From the NCBI GenBank assembly GCA_016721085.1, contig JADKJI010000010.1:1-64000 (forward strand): 64,000 bases of DNA, written 5' to 3'. This DNA comes from Chitinophagaceae bacterium. Its GTDB lineage: Bacteria; Bacteroidota; Bacteroidia; Chitinophagales; Chitinophagaceae. This document shows, one piece after another, positions 47,639-56,013 of the stretch; position 1 is the stretch's first letter, and the number at the start of each line of letters is the position of its first letter. Under the pieces are notes generated by a model that was not told the origin of the DNA, ran no database searches, and was given only the letters and a program-made list of their open reading frames with translations. A program made the translations under genes and the position numbers.

Positions 47639-47667
47639 AAACATCACCCATAAAATGAGTGATGTTT
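47639..47667 (-). terminator. intrinsic terminator downstream of the MFS gene
   Basis: Stem AAACATCAC (47639-47647) with GTGATGTTT (47659-47667); on the minus strand the stem is followed by TTTTTCTTTT. It lies 42 bases after the MFS stop. Confidence 0.75.
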
Positions 47668-47708
47668 AACTAAAAAAAGATCAAATAGTATTACTAACGA
47701 TTGTTTAA

Positions 47709-48986
47709 TCAATGAGCTGCATGAATGCTTGGCTTTGTTTTACCCTTCATATAAAAATAAAGCCCTATAAATGCAGCGGTTAAAATGATTGGAATTACCA
47801 ATGTAGCATTGATGATTTCGGGACCAGCGGCTGTTTTTGCCTGTGCTAATGCAGCACCCATTTCCGGAGTAGCGGAAGAAGCATTATAATCTGCGAGGTT
47901 TGAACCAGCCGGTAATTTGCCAAGAACTTTTTCATCATAAAACTTACCCATGATCATCATATATATGGAAACCGCGAACATTCCAGCTCCTCCCATAAGG
48001 TTTAGACCAACAGCTCCTGTTTTTGGTAGGTTTTCAGCTACAAAACCGAGCATTGTAGGCCAGAAATAACAAACTCCAATACCAAAAACCAGCGCACCAA
48101 TATATATGCTATTCCCAGTTGAATGTCCTAAGAGGTACAATCCAACCGCTGACAGTGCTGCTGAAATTACAAGAACCCCCTGAGGAGAAAAACTTTTCAC
48201 GATTGGTTTCGCAAAAGCTCTTCCTACAACCATTACACCTGTAGAAATAGTTAATATTAATATAGCATCATCGGTTACGCTTTTCAATAAAACATCTATC
48301 CATTGTCCGGTAAACAATTCAGTGATTGCAGTTCCGAACATGCAGATGATCATGAAAATAAACAAGAAGTTCCCGAGTGATTTATACATTTCTGCAGTAG
48401 ATACACCAGCGGCCACCCTTTCTGTTACAGGGAACTTCAACTTAAAGAATAAGAAACCATAGATAATGGTAGGAATTAGCATCGTAGCAACCTGTATCTG
48501 CCAGCTAATGCCCCACTTTGTAAAATAAAAGCTAATAAGTGTACCAATTACAATTCCACCTGGAAACCATAAATGGAAATGGTTAAGTTTTGTGGTCTTA
48601 TTGTCGGAATATAAAGAAGTTACCAATGGATTACAAGCAGCTTCAACAGTTCCATTTGCAATACCAATCAACAAGGTAGAAATAAACAGACTCCAGAAGC
48701 CTCCTGCAAAAATGGTAAGAAGTATGCCGGCCAAATGAAATATGAATGCCAGCTCGAGCAATCGTTTCATTCCTATGATATCAACTATAAATCCACCGAT
48801 AATTACGGCTAAAGGGAAACCCCAGAAAGCAGTGGCAGCAATAGTTCCCAACTGCGAAGTGCTTAGTTGGAAATCGGTTCCTAACTTGTTTAAGATTCCT
48901 GCACGTATGCCAAAGGATAGGGATGTGACCAGAAGGGATAAACAACTTGCTACAAATAGTTGGTTACGGTTGATGTTGGCTTGCAT
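47709..48986 (-). CDS. MFS transporter, probable sugar or sugar-acid carrier
   Basis: The protein has 425 residues with twelve hydrophobic segments. Typical segments are FRIGRAGILN-like GIRAGILNKLGTDFQLSTSQ, IIGGFIVDIIGMKRLLELAF (the MFS loop 2-3 pattern) and IANGTVEAACNPLVTSLYSD then NHFHLWFPGGIVIGTLISFY, which recall the FucP/NupG-like carriers of Bacteroidota. It lies first on the minus strand of the divergent locus, 182 bp from the Gfo/Idh/MocA gene, so it probably imports the product of the periplasmic oxidation pathway. Substrate is inferred from context only. Confidence 0.88.
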   Translation of the reverse strand: MQANINRNQLFVASCLSLLVTSLSFGIRAGILNKLGTDFQLSTSQLGTIAATAFWGFPLAVIIGGFIVDIIGMKRLLELAFIFHLAGILLTIFAGGFWSLFISTLLIGIANGTVEAACNPLVTSLYSDNKTTKLNHFHLWFPGGIVIGTLISFYFTKWGISWQIQVATMLIPTIIYGFLFFKLKFPVTERVAAGVSTAEMYKSLGNFLFIFMIICMFGTAITELFTGQWIDVLLKSVTDDAILILTISTGVMVVGRAFAKPIVKSFSPQGVLVISAALSAVGLYLLGHSTGNSIYIGALVFGIGVCYFWPTMLGFVAENLPKTGAVGLNLMGGAGMFAVSIYMMIMGKFYDEKVLGKLPAGSNLADYNASSATPEMGAALAQAKTAAGPEIINATLVIPIILTAAFIGLYFYMKGKTKPSIHAAH

Positions 48987-49092
48987 TTCGTTTTGTTTTG
49001 GTTAAATGAAACATGAATATAATACGAAAAAGCACTAACAGGCATTAGGCATTCCGCATCTAGCATTCAGCATAAAAGTAAATGTAATTTTT

Positions 49093-49129
49093 TTTGACTT
49101 ATTTTACTGACTGTTTTTTATTAGGTTTG
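49093..49129 (+). promoter_or_regulatory. candidate promoter of the plus-strand operon at 49169
   Basis: A perfect TAnnTTTG element, TAGGTTTG, stands at 49122-49129, 40 bases before the ATG. A TTTG at 49093-49096 could be the -33 element, but the 25-base gap is longer than the usual 19-21. Confidence 0.4.
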
Positions 49130-49168
49130 TAGACCTCATTATTTCTTCAAAAACTAATTGCTTTTCAT

Positions 49169-50335
49169 ATGAACAGAAAACTTCGCATGGGAATGGTAGG
49201 CGGTGGTAAAGATGCCTTTATCGGTGCTATTCATCGTCACGCAGCATTTATGGACGGATTGGTAGAACTGTCTTGCGGCGCCCTTAGTATCAATCCCGAA
49301 ATAGCTGTTGCTTCCGGCAAGGCATTATTTCTTCCTGAAGACAGAACCTATCTCACTTTCGAGGAAATGATCACCAAAGAAGCGGCGCTTCCAGCGGATA
49401 AAAGAATCGATTTCGTAACTATCGTTACTCCCAACTTCGCGCATTTTGCTCCCGCAATGATGGCGTTAGACCATGGCTTTCATGTAGTGATTGAAAAACC
49501 AATCACCTTCACAATTGATGAAGCGAAACAATTGAAGAAAAAACTGGATGAAACCGGTCTCTTACTTTGTTTGACTCATACTTATTCTGGCTATCCAATG
49601 GTTAAGCAAGCCAGGGCCATGATTAAGGATGGTGTTCTCGGTAAGATCCGTAAAATATATGTTGAATATCCTCAAGGCTGGCTTAGTAAGCTGTCTGAAA
49701 GGGAAGGAAACGCACAGGCCGCATGGCGCACCGACCCCAAAAAGAGTGGAAAAAGCGGTTGTATGGGTGATATCGGAACACATGCTGCCCATCTGGCTGA
49801 ATATGTATCCGGATTAGAGATCACACATCTCTGTGCTGACCTGAATGTAATGGTAGAAGGCAGAATGCTAGACGATGATGGAAACGTTTTGCTGAAATTC
49901 AATAATGGCGCTGCAGGGGTATTAATGGCCTCACAGGTAGCCGCTGGAGAAGAAAATGCCCTGAAAATTCGTGTTTATGGTGAAAAAGGGGGAGTAGAAT
50001 GGGCGCAGCAGGAACCTAACACTCTTCTTGTAAAATGGCTCGACCAACCCACACAAATACTTCGAGCTGGTGGCAACTATGGCGACAGACTAAGCAGTTA
50101 TGCTACCCAGAACTGCCGCACTCCAGGTGGTCATCCAGAAGGATACCTCGAAGCATTTGGAAATATCTATCGCAATTTCGCACTCACCTTATCTGCCCGT
50201 ATCGATGGTACCGAACCAACCAAAGAAAACCTTGATTTTCCAAGAGTGGATGAAGGTATAAGAGGTATGGCGTTTATTGATAATGTGGTGGCTTCGGGGC
50301 AATCGGAGAAGAAGTGGTTTGAACACAAAATATAG
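49169..50335 (+). CDS. Gfo/Idh/MocA-family oxidoreductase (cytosolic)
   Basis: The protein has 388 residues and no signal peptide. The Rossmann motif is unusually GMVGGGKDAFIGAIHRHAAF. The family's catalytic loop is FHVVIEKPITFTIDEAKQLK (EKP motif) and the C-terminal part has CMGDIGTHAAHLAEYVSGLE (GDIGTH) and GGNYGDRLSSYATQNCRTPG. The GGGKDAFIG and WRTDPKKSGKSG types act on sugars such as inositol-like or 3-keto-sugars in several Bacteroidota pathways. It is the first gene of the plus-strand operon, divergent from the MFS gene, and would reduce or oxidise the imported product with NAD(P). Confidence 0.9.
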   Translation: MNRKLRMGMVGGGKDAFIGAIHRHAAFMDGLVELSCGALSINPEIAVASGKALFLPEDRTYLTFEEMITKEAALPADKRIDFVTIVTPNFAHFAPAMMALDHGFHVVIEKPITFTIDEAKQLKKKLDETGLLLCLTHTYSGYPMVKQARAMIKDGVLGKIRKIYVEYPQGWLSKLSEREGNAQAAWRTDPKKSGKSGCMGDIGTHAAHLAEYVSGLEITHLCADLNVMVEGRMLDDDGNVLLKFNNGAAGVLMASQVAAGEENALKIRVYGEKGGVEWAQQEPNTLLVKWLDQPTQILRAGGNYGDRLSSYATQNCRTPGGHPEGYLEAFGNIYRNFALTLSARIDGTEPTKENLDFPRVDEGIRGMAFIDNVVASGQSEKKWFEHKI

Positions 50336-50337
50336 CA

Positions 50338-50520
50338 ACCTGGTTCCATAGGTTCAAGGGATTCATGGAGTTCCATAGGTTCCATTTGTTCAATAAGTTC
50401 CATAGGTTCCTAAGTGTAACTTCACTACTTGTTGCTAACAATTTGTTTAGGTGTAACGCCTAAGAACCTGTGGAACTTATTGAACAAATGGAACCTATTG
50501 AACTATAAATTATATTAAAC
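50338..50520. repeat. large inverted repeat of GGTTCC/GGAACC units
   Basis: Perfect 27-base arms at 50375-50401 and 50472-50498 (arm begins ATAGGTTCCATTTGTTCAAT) are separated by 70 bases, with partly paired flanks. Further GTTCCATAGG units lie at 50338-50374. The element sits between two genes of one operon and would form a large mRNA stem. Confidence 0.75.
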
Positions 50521-50529
50521 TATAAAGTT

Positions 50530-51582
50530 ATGACTACAGTTAAAGGGCCTGGCATTTTCCTCGCCCAATTCATGGGAGATACCGCCCCGTTTAATTCCCT
50601 CAAATCTATCTGTGAATGGGCAAAGGGCCTTGGCTTTGTTGGGGTTCAGATTCCCAGTTGGGACAGCCGTTGTATAGATTTGCAAAAAGCAGCAGAAAGC
50701 AAAACTTATGCTGATGAAATAAAAGGAATCGTAAACGAAGCCGGTTTACAAATAACAGAGCTTAGCACTCACTTACAAGGTCAGTTGGTTGCTGTACATC
50801 CGGCATACGACACTTTGTTTGATGGATTTGCCCCTGAATCTGTACGTAACAATCCGAAAGCGCGCACAGAATGGGCGGTTCAACAAGTTAAATATGCTGC
50901 AAAGGCATCCCAAAATCTCGGATTGGACGCCCATGCCACATTTAGTGGTGCCCTGCTTTGGCCAACAGTATATCCATGGCCCCAAAGACCAGCAGGATTA
51001 GTTGAAACAGGCTTTAAAGAATTAGCAAAAAGGTGGTTACCCATATTGAATTATTTTGATGAGTGTGGTGTTGACCTTTGTTATGAAGTTCATCCTGGAG
51101 AAGATCTGCATGATGGCGTTAGCTATGAAATGTTCCTGGAACAAACAGGAAATCATAAACGTGCCTGTTTGCTGTACGACCCATCCCATTTTGTTTTACA
51201 ATGCCTTAATTATTTGGAATACATAGATATATACCATGAAAGAATCCGTATGTTCCACGTAAAGGATGCAGAGTTCAATCCAACAGGGCGTCAGGGTGTT
51301 TATGGAGGTTATCAAGGTTGGGTAGACAGGGCTGGCCGCTTCCGTAGTTTGGGGGATGGCCAGGTCGATTTTAAATCTGTATTCAGTAAGCTGGCTCAGT
51401 ATAATTATAAGGGATGGGCTGTTATGGAATGGGAATGCTGCCTTAAACATCCTGAAGATGGAGCAAAAGAAGGAGCTATATTCATAAAAAATAATATCAT
51501 AAGGGTTACTGAAAAAGCCTTCGATGACTTTGCCGGAACGGGAAGTGATGAAAATTTTAATCGCTCTGTATTAGGTTTGTAA
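50530..51582 (+). CDS. cytosolic sugar phosphate isomerase/epimerase family protein
   Basis: The protein has 350 residues and no signal peptide, unlike the barrels at 35798, 46704 and 55039. Its TIM barrel shows FLAQFMGDTAPFNSLKSICE, FVGVQIPSWDSRCIDL, LQITELSTHLQGQLVAVHPA, VDLCYEVHPGEDLHDGVSYE, YDPSHFVLQCLNYLEYIDIY, MFHVKDAEFNPTGRQGVYGG and AVMEWECCLKHPEDG. The conserved Glu, Asp, His and Glu (EVHPGE, DPSH, HVKDAE, EWE) suit a divalent metal site. It follows the Gfo/Idh/MocA gene by 194 bases and would continue catabolism of the imported sugar. Confidence 0.92.
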   Translation: MTTVKGPGIFLAQFMGDTAPFNSLKSICEWAKGLGFVGVQIPSWDSRCIDLQKAAESKTYADEIKGIVNEAGLQITELSTHLQGQLVAVHPAYDTLFDGFAPESVRNNPKARTEWAVQQVKYAAKASQNLGLDAHATFSGALLWPTVYPWPQRPAGLVETGFKELAKRWLPILNYFDECGVDLCYEVHPGEDLHDGVSYEMFLEQTGNHKRACLLYDPSHFVLQCLNYLEYIDIYHERIRMFHVKDAEFNPTGRQGVYGGYQGWVDRAGRFRSLGDGQVDFKSVFSKLAQYNYKGWAVMEWECCLKHPEDGAKEGAIFIKNNIIRVTEKAFDDFAGTGSDENFNRSVLGL

Positions 51583-51626
51583 AGTAACTTGCACATCCAA
51601 ATTATTACAAACAAAAAAACATAGAA

Positions 51627-52016
51627 ATGAAGAAAGTTTTGTTAGTTATGAGCGCCGCAGTTTTATTGTATGCATGTGGTGGAGAAGGTACGAAAGCTCC
51701 TGAAACAACCGCTACTCCTGAAACTAAAACAACTCCTGCTGCTGCCGCTGCTGAAGAAAAAGGATTGAATATCCTTGCTTCTCTTGATTGCACTACCTGT
51801 CATAAGATCAATGAAAAAAGTATCGGACCTGCTTACATGGATGTTTCTAAGAAATATGAAGCTACTGAAGCAAATATTGATTCTTTGGCTCATAAAGTTA
51901 TCAAAGGCGGTACTGGTGTTTGGGGTACAGTTCCAATGACTCCACATCCAAACCTGTCATTAGATAGCGCACGCGAAGTTGTTAAATATGTATTGTCGCT
52001 TAAGAATGCACAATAA
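51627..52016 (+). CDS. monoheme cytochrome c lipoprotein
   Basis: The protein has 129 residues. A lipoprotein signal (VLLVMSAAVLLYACGGEG, Cys near residue 15) is followed by an Ala/Thr/Pro-rich linker and a cytochrome c domain: heme motif CTTCH (ASLDCTTCHKINEKSIGPAY) and distal Met in TVPMTPHPNLS. Ending VVKYVLSLKN matches the class I C-terminal helix. It is the natural periplasmic electron acceptor for the GMC dehydrogenases. The gene lies 44 bases after the isomerase gene in the same direction. Confidence 0.92.
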   Translation: MKKVLLVMSAAVLLYACGGEGTKAPETTATPETKTTPAAAAAEEKGLNILASLDCTTCHKINEKSIGPAYMDVSKKYEATEANIDSLAHKVIKGGTGVWGTVPMTPHPNLSLDSAREVVKYVLSLKNAQ

Positions 52017-52044
52017 TCATTCTGAATAAAAATAATATCACAAC

Positions 52045-52809
52045 ATGAGATTGCTTTCAATTGCTCTAATCCTGTTTACACTCGCTTCCTGCAATAATGG
52101 AGAACCAAAAGCAGCAGAAACAGAAAAAGTTGCTCCTGCAGTTCAACCCGATAATACATTGTCTGATGCCGAGAAAGCAGACGGATGGCAATTGCTATTC
52201 GATGGCACATCTAAAACTAGCTGGCATGTTTTCAATAATAAGTCTGATGGTCATGCCTGGGTAATCGATAGCGGTACCCTGCACCTCAATCCTTCAGAAA
52301 TGAAAGATTGGCAAACTGTTGGCGGTGGTGATATTGTTACTACAGACGAATACGACAATTTCGATTTTAAGATTGAATGGAAAGTCGCTGATAGTGCCAA
52401 TAGCGGTATCATACTTTTCATCAACGAAAGTCCAAAATACGAGCATACCTGGCATACGGGTCCTGAAATGCAGGTGTTAGATAACAACGGTCATCCAGAT
52501 GCGAAAATTATCAAACATCGCGCAGCAGATCTTTATGACCTGATTATCTCCACTCCTGAAACAGTGAAAAAAGCTGGTGAATGGAATCAGGTAGAAGTGA
52601 TCAGTAACAAGGGTACACTTGAATTTCATTTGAATGGAACAAAGGTTTTGAGCACAACCATGTGGGATGATAACTGGAAAGCAATGATCAAGGGAAGTAA
52701 GTTCAAAGACATGCCCGATTTCGGAACATACAAGATTGGTCATATCGGTTTACAGGATCATGGCAACAAAGTATGGTTCAAGAATATCAAGATCAAGAAA
52801 TTGTCTTAA
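52045..52809 (+). CDS. DUF1080 (3-keto-disaccharide hydrolase-type) lipoprotein
   Basis: The protein has 254 residues with a lipoprotein signal (RLLSIALILFTLASCNN, Cys near residue 16). The jelly-roll domain shows DGWQLLFDGTSKTSWHVFNN, GGGDIVTTDEYDNFDFKIEW, GIILFINES, GPEMQVLDNNGHPDAKIIKH and GHIGLQDHGNKVWFKNIKIK. These are the hallmarks of PF06439, whose studied members cleave 3-keto-glycosides. It lies 28 bases after the cytochrome gene. It would cleave the glycoside after GMC enzymes oxidise its C3 hydroxyl. Confidence 0.9.
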   Translation: MRLLSIALILFTLASCNNGEPKAAETEKVAPAVQPDNTLSDAEKADGWQLLFDGTSKTSWHVFNNKSDGHAWVIDSGTLHLNPSEMKDWQTVGGGDIVTTDEYDNFDFKIEWKVADSANSGIILFINESPKYEHTWHTGPEMQVLDNNGHPDAKIIKHRAADLYDLIISTPETVKKAGEWNQVEVISNKGTLEFHLNGTKVLSTTMWDDNWKAMIKGSKFKDMPDFGTYKIGHIGLQDHGNKVWFKNIKIKKLS

Positions 52810-52835
52810 GCGAAATTCTTATAGCTTTTTAAAAG

Positions 52836-52858
52836 ACCGGCCGCTGGCCGGTTTTTTT
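52836..52858 (+). terminator. intrinsic terminator of the plus-strand operon
   Basis: Stem ACCGGCC (52836-52842) with GGCCGGT (52846-52852) is followed by TTTTTT. It lies 26 bases after the stop of the DUF1080 gene. Confidence 0.8.
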
Positions 52859-52930
52859 CTGGGATTACAGTGATTTAATTGATTAGCTGGGATTGAATAC
52901 AAATACATATAACCGGGAAGGGTTATATCG

Positions 52931-52956
52931 AGATGTCATCTCGGGAGATGACATCT
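52931..52956. repeat. palindromic repeat family C, copy 1
   Basis: Perfect 12-bp arms AGATGTCATCTC (52931-52942) and GAGATGACATCT (52945-52956) with a 2-base loop. The same arm start occurs in copy 2 at 56014-56066. Confidence 0.7.
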
Positions 52957-53035
52957 GAAGAGGGTTTTCCCATATTTTTTGGTGTTTCCCTCAAATTATA
53001 CAACTCCCTTTTTCAGGAATGCGAATAATACATAT

Positions 53036-53092
53036 AACCGCAGAGACGCGGAGGCGCAGAGAAATTTCTCTGCGACTCCGCGTCTCTGCGGT
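53036..53092. repeat. palindromic repeat family A, copy 4
   Basis: Arms of about 28 bases meet at GAAATTTC. One arm has GGAGGCGCAG while the other has CTGCGACTCC, so one pair is mismatched. It lies between the convergent ends of the DUF1080 and Dabb genes. Confidence 0.8.
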
Positions 53093-53174
53093 AAAAAAAT
53101 TAACACAAAAGTCTTTCCAACTCGTCAAACGTCCTCTGGAACCTCTTAACCTTCTGGAACCCTTTCCAACCTAC

Positions 53175-53558
53175 TTATTTTCCCGCCCAATAATCAATCA
53201 CCAACACCTTATCCAAAATGGGCTTTAATACTTCTACAAATGCTTTATGACTTGGATGTGGTAAATAAATTTCCCGATCTTTTTCTGTACTGAAACTGAC
53301 CGTAAAACAATGAGTAAATCCCTGATTCAGGTTTTCAGGACTATTATTCGTTCCCCATTCAAAACCCTTTATTTCCTTAATCTGTGATGGTAAAGCTCTG
53401 AATGCGTCTTCCACTTTTTTAATCTGATCGGCACTTGCATCATCCTTGAATTTAAATAACACAACATGCTTCAATATTTTCTTACTGTCATTACTTTTCT
53501 GACCAAAAGATGCAGCAACAATTGCGAAGCTTAAAAATAACAATGTGAGCTTTTTCAT
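53175..53558 (-). CDS. secreted Dabb (stress-responsive A/B barrel) protein
   Basis: The protein has 127 residues with a signal peptide (KKLTLLFLSFAIVAASFGQ). The Dabb domain shows ILKHVVLFKFKDDASADQIK, KVEDAFRALPSQIKEIKGFE, GFTHCFTVSFSTEKDREIYL and HPSHKAFVEVLKPILDKV, which is the full family pattern, including the HPxH motif. Family members dimerise and may bind or modify aromatic or sugar products. It is the last minus-strand gene of the sugar-oxidation locus. Confidence 0.9.
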   Translation of the reverse strand: MKKLTLLFLSFAIVAASFGQKSNDSKKILKHVVLFKFKDDASADQIKKVEDAFRALPSQIKEIKGFEWGTNNSPENLNQGFTHCFTVSFSTEKDREIYLPHPSHKAFVEVLKPILDKVLVIDYWAGK

Positions 53559-53639
53559 TTCTATAATTTTAATAAAATAAAAAGGGGAGAAACATGGTTT
53601 CCCCCACTTATAACTTAAAACTTACTACGTATAACTCTC

Positions 53640-54971
53640 TTACAGTTTCGGCAGCTTATACCCATTATGATATTCCTTTCCGAAATACTTCTTATTGATC
53701 GCTTCGTTCGTAAACCTTGCTTTGTCTTTGTCCCATACCAGTTTTTCCTGAGTACGAAACGCAATATTTCCCAGTTGACAAACTGTAGCGATATGTGCAC
53801 CTGTTTGGATTGGGCAGTTTAGTGACTCGTGTTTACGGGAACGAACGGCAGCAATGAAGTTTTCCCAATGTTTAATTAGTCCATTATCTGTTGGAGATTT
53901 TCTTTCCACCTTAACCTTGTTCTTACTTTGGCGTTCTTCATAAACTTCCCATCCACCACGATCCAGTTCAAGAGTACCGTTATTGCCAATGAATGCAATA
54001 CCATGATCTTTTCCATACAATCCATTATCGATGCCCATGGCGTGGTCCCAGATAAGGTTGAACTTATCGAACTCATATAAGGCACCCATTGTATCGGGAG
54101 TTTCCTGGCTAAGATCTGGATATGCGAAATTGCCACCCAATGCAGAAACAGATTTTGGTACATCTGCATTCATTCCGAAAATGGCGTAATCCATCAGATG
54201 CACACCCCAATCGGTCATCAGGCCACCTGCATAATCCCAGAACCAACGGAAATGGAAATGAAAGCGACTGGCATTGAACTCTTGTTTAGGAGCTGGCCCT
54301 AACCACATATTATAGTCAACACCTGCCGGTGGAGCAGAATTTGCCACTTTTGGCTGAGGACGCATCCAACCCTGATAGCACCAAACTTTTACTGTTCTAA
54401 TATTACCTAACTGACCGGTACGGATAAAATCAACAGCATCGCGGAAATGCTGTTGGCTGCGTTGCCATTGTCCGCCTTGTACAACTTTATTGTATTTTAC
54501 CTGTGCTGCAACCATTGCCCGGCATTCTTCTATACTATTACCTACAGGTTTCTCAACATAAACATCTTTTCCAGCCTGACATGCTTCAATCATTATCAAA
54601 GCATGCCAATGATCGGGTGTACCAATAATAACAGCATCAATATCCTTTTGGTCTAGTAATTTCCTGTAATCACCATAAGCTTTCACTTTAGAAACATCAA
54701 CACCCATTTTACCAAGCTCGGCCATTCTTCGATCCAATACACTTTTATCAACATCACAAAGAGCAACGATATTAACTCCTGGAACTTTTAATGCAGCAGT
54801 AAGATTCGACCAGCCCATTCCATTAATACCAATGGCACCGATATTCACCTGATCACTTGGCTTAATTCCATTATTAAGAATAGCAAAGGCTTTATTGTTA
54901 AGAGACGAAAGAATAAGGCCTCCCCCAGCTAGAGCTGCTGTTTGTTGTAAAAATTTACGGCGTTGCTGCAT
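53640..54971 (-). CDS. Tat-exported Gfo/Idh/MocA-family oxidoreductase
   Basis: The protein has 443 residues with a signal of the Tat type (QQRRKFLQQTAALAGGGLIL). The Rossmann fold shows VNIGAIGINGMGWSNLTAAL and VVIGTPDHWHALIMIEACQA, with the family's DVYVEKPVGNSIEE (EKP) and DWGVHLMDYAIFGMN, HFRWFWDYAGGLMTDWGVH. Exported members of this family carry a tightly bound NAD(H) and can act on 3-keto-glycosides without free cofactor. It lies 67 bases downstream of the TIM-barrel gene at 55039, with the usual operon orientation. Confidence 0.92.
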   Translation of the reverse strand: MQQRRKFLQQTAALAGGGLILSSLNNKAFAILNNGIKPSDQVNIGAIGINGMGWSNLTAALKVPGVNIVALCDVDKSVLDRRMAELGKMGVDVSKVKAYGDYRKLLDQKDIDAVIIGTPDHWHALIMIEACQAGKDVYVEKPVGNSIEECRAMVAAQVKYNKVVQGGQWQRSQQHFRDAVDFIRTGQLGNIRTVKVWCYQGWMRPQPKVANSAPPAGVDYNMWLGPAPKQEFNASRFHFHFRWFWDYAGGLMTDWGVHLMDYAIFGMNADVPKSVSALGGNFAYPDLSQETPDTMGALYEFDKFNLIWDHAMGIDNGLYGKDHGIAFIGNNGTLELDRGGWEVYEERQSKNKVKVERKSPTDNGLIKHWENFIAAVRSRKHESLNCPIQTGAHIATVCQLGNIAFRTQEKLVWDKDKARFTNEAINKKYFGKEYHNGYKLPKL

Positions 54972-55038
54972 ATCGTTAGTGTTTTATTTGGAAGAATTAA
55001 TCGAATACTTTTTACTAAGGCAGTTGAATTTGCCAATA

Positions 55039-55917
55039 CTATTTTATGAGATTCTTTTTCATGAAGTCAATACTTTTTGCAATACTCTCCAGTGGCGGTC
55101 CAGGGCAAAAATCTTGCTCAACATAAAAATGTTTCATGCCGCTCTTTTTTGCTTTTGCAAAAATCGGTTTGAAGTCGATACTACCGTTTCCTACTTCAGT
55201 GAAAAATTTCTTATCTGTTTTGTCCATGTCTTTTATATGCCACATAGCAAACCGGCCAGGATGAGCTTTTATGAGTTCAACAGGATCATGTCCGGCTTTT
55301 ACTGCCCAGTACAAATCCAGTTCCAGCTTCACCATTGAAACGTCGGTTTCTTTCATAAGGATATCGAAACCAGTCTGTCCATTTTGATCCAGAAACTCAA
55401 AATCATGATTATGATAAGCAACGGTAGATCCAGCGCTCTTTGCGATAACCGCAGCCTTATTAAGGCCTTCAGCTATTTTCTTAAAATTATCTATTGGTTT
55501 CCTGTATGGCTCTTCAAGCCATGGAATTACAATATAATCCTGTCCAATGGCCCTGGAATCATCAACACCCTTTTTCCATTTGTCTTCCCAGCCCTCTTTC
55601 AAAAACATACTTCCCGGAAATGTATGTCCACTTGGGGAAGTCAATCCGTTTTGACTTAATGTTGCTGAAAACTCAGTTGCATTCATGCCAAACCATTTGC
55701 CTTCGTTATAGCCAAAGGTTTCAACTTCCTTAAATCCAAGGGCGGCTACTTTTTGAAGTGTGCCTTTTGGATCTTTAAACATTTCGTTTCTGAGAGTATA
55801 TAATTGCAGGCCTATATTCTTGTTCTTTTTAAAGAAATCTTCCGTGTTCATTAGGAATGCGGCGGATAATAATGCGGACTGCTGAATAAACTGGCGGCGG
55901 GAAGTTGACATAGACAA
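55039..55917 (-). CDS. Tat-exported sugar phosphate isomerase/epimerase family protein, second copy
   Basis: The protein has 292 residues with a Tat-type leader (STSRRQFIQQSALLSAAFLM). Motifs match the protein at 35798: IGLQLYTLRNEMFKDPKGTL, VIPWLEEPYRKPIDNFKKIA, STVAYHNHDFEFLDQN, VKLELDLYWAVKAGHDPVEL, RFAMWHIKDMD and FTEVGNGSIDFKPI, ending HFYVEQDFCPG. The two are paralogues that flank the locus. The function is inferred as for that protein: isomerase, epimerase or beta-eliminating lyase of keto-sugars. Confidence 0.9.
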   Translation of the reverse strand: MSMSTSRRQFIQQSALLSAAFLMNTEDFFKKNKNIGLQLYTLRNEMFKDPKGTLQKVAALGFKEVETFGYNEGKWFGMNATEFSATLSQNGLTSPSGHTFPGSMFLKEGWEDKWKKGVDDSRAIGQDYIVIPWLEEPYRKPIDNFKKIAEGLNKAAVIAKSAGSTVAYHNHDFEFLDQNGQTGFDILMKETDVSMVKLELDLYWAVKAGHDPVELIKAHPGRFAMWHIKDMDKTDKKFFTEVGNGSIDFKPIFAKAKKSGMKHFYVEQDFCPGPPLESIAKSIDFMKKNLIK

Positions 55918-56013
55918 TTTTTTAGTGGCAGTAAGTTACTAAAATATATGTCTGATGACAGTGATTTTTTGAGTTGAAATTAATGTTGTGGAGTACAATT
56001 GTTTTTTACAAGG

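Larger units (their letters stand above)
52810..53174. other. convergent intergenic region with terminator and two palindromes
   Basis: These 365 bases contain the terminator at 52836-52858, family C copy 1 (52931-52956), family A copy 4 (53036-53092) and GGAACC units (53139-53170). No gene is supported. The short open frame at 53019-53228 is a known spurious translation of the palindrome. Confidence 0.6.

Noticed and set aside
50167..50403. Open frame rich in MEP and LEPMEP repeats
   Set aside because: It is an artefact of the GGTTCC repeat units antisense to the end of the Gfo/Idh/MocA gene.
51572..51579. TAGGTTTG as promoter of the cytochrome gene
   Set aside because: It lies in the last codons of the isomerase gene (encoding LGL and the stop) and no -33 element is evident; the gene is better read as part of the operon.
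53019..53228. Open frame giving ITAETRRRREISLRLRVSAV
   Set aside because: It is a translation of the family A palindrome, a pattern that recurs as a spurious protein in databases; it lies between convergent genes and has no support as a gene.
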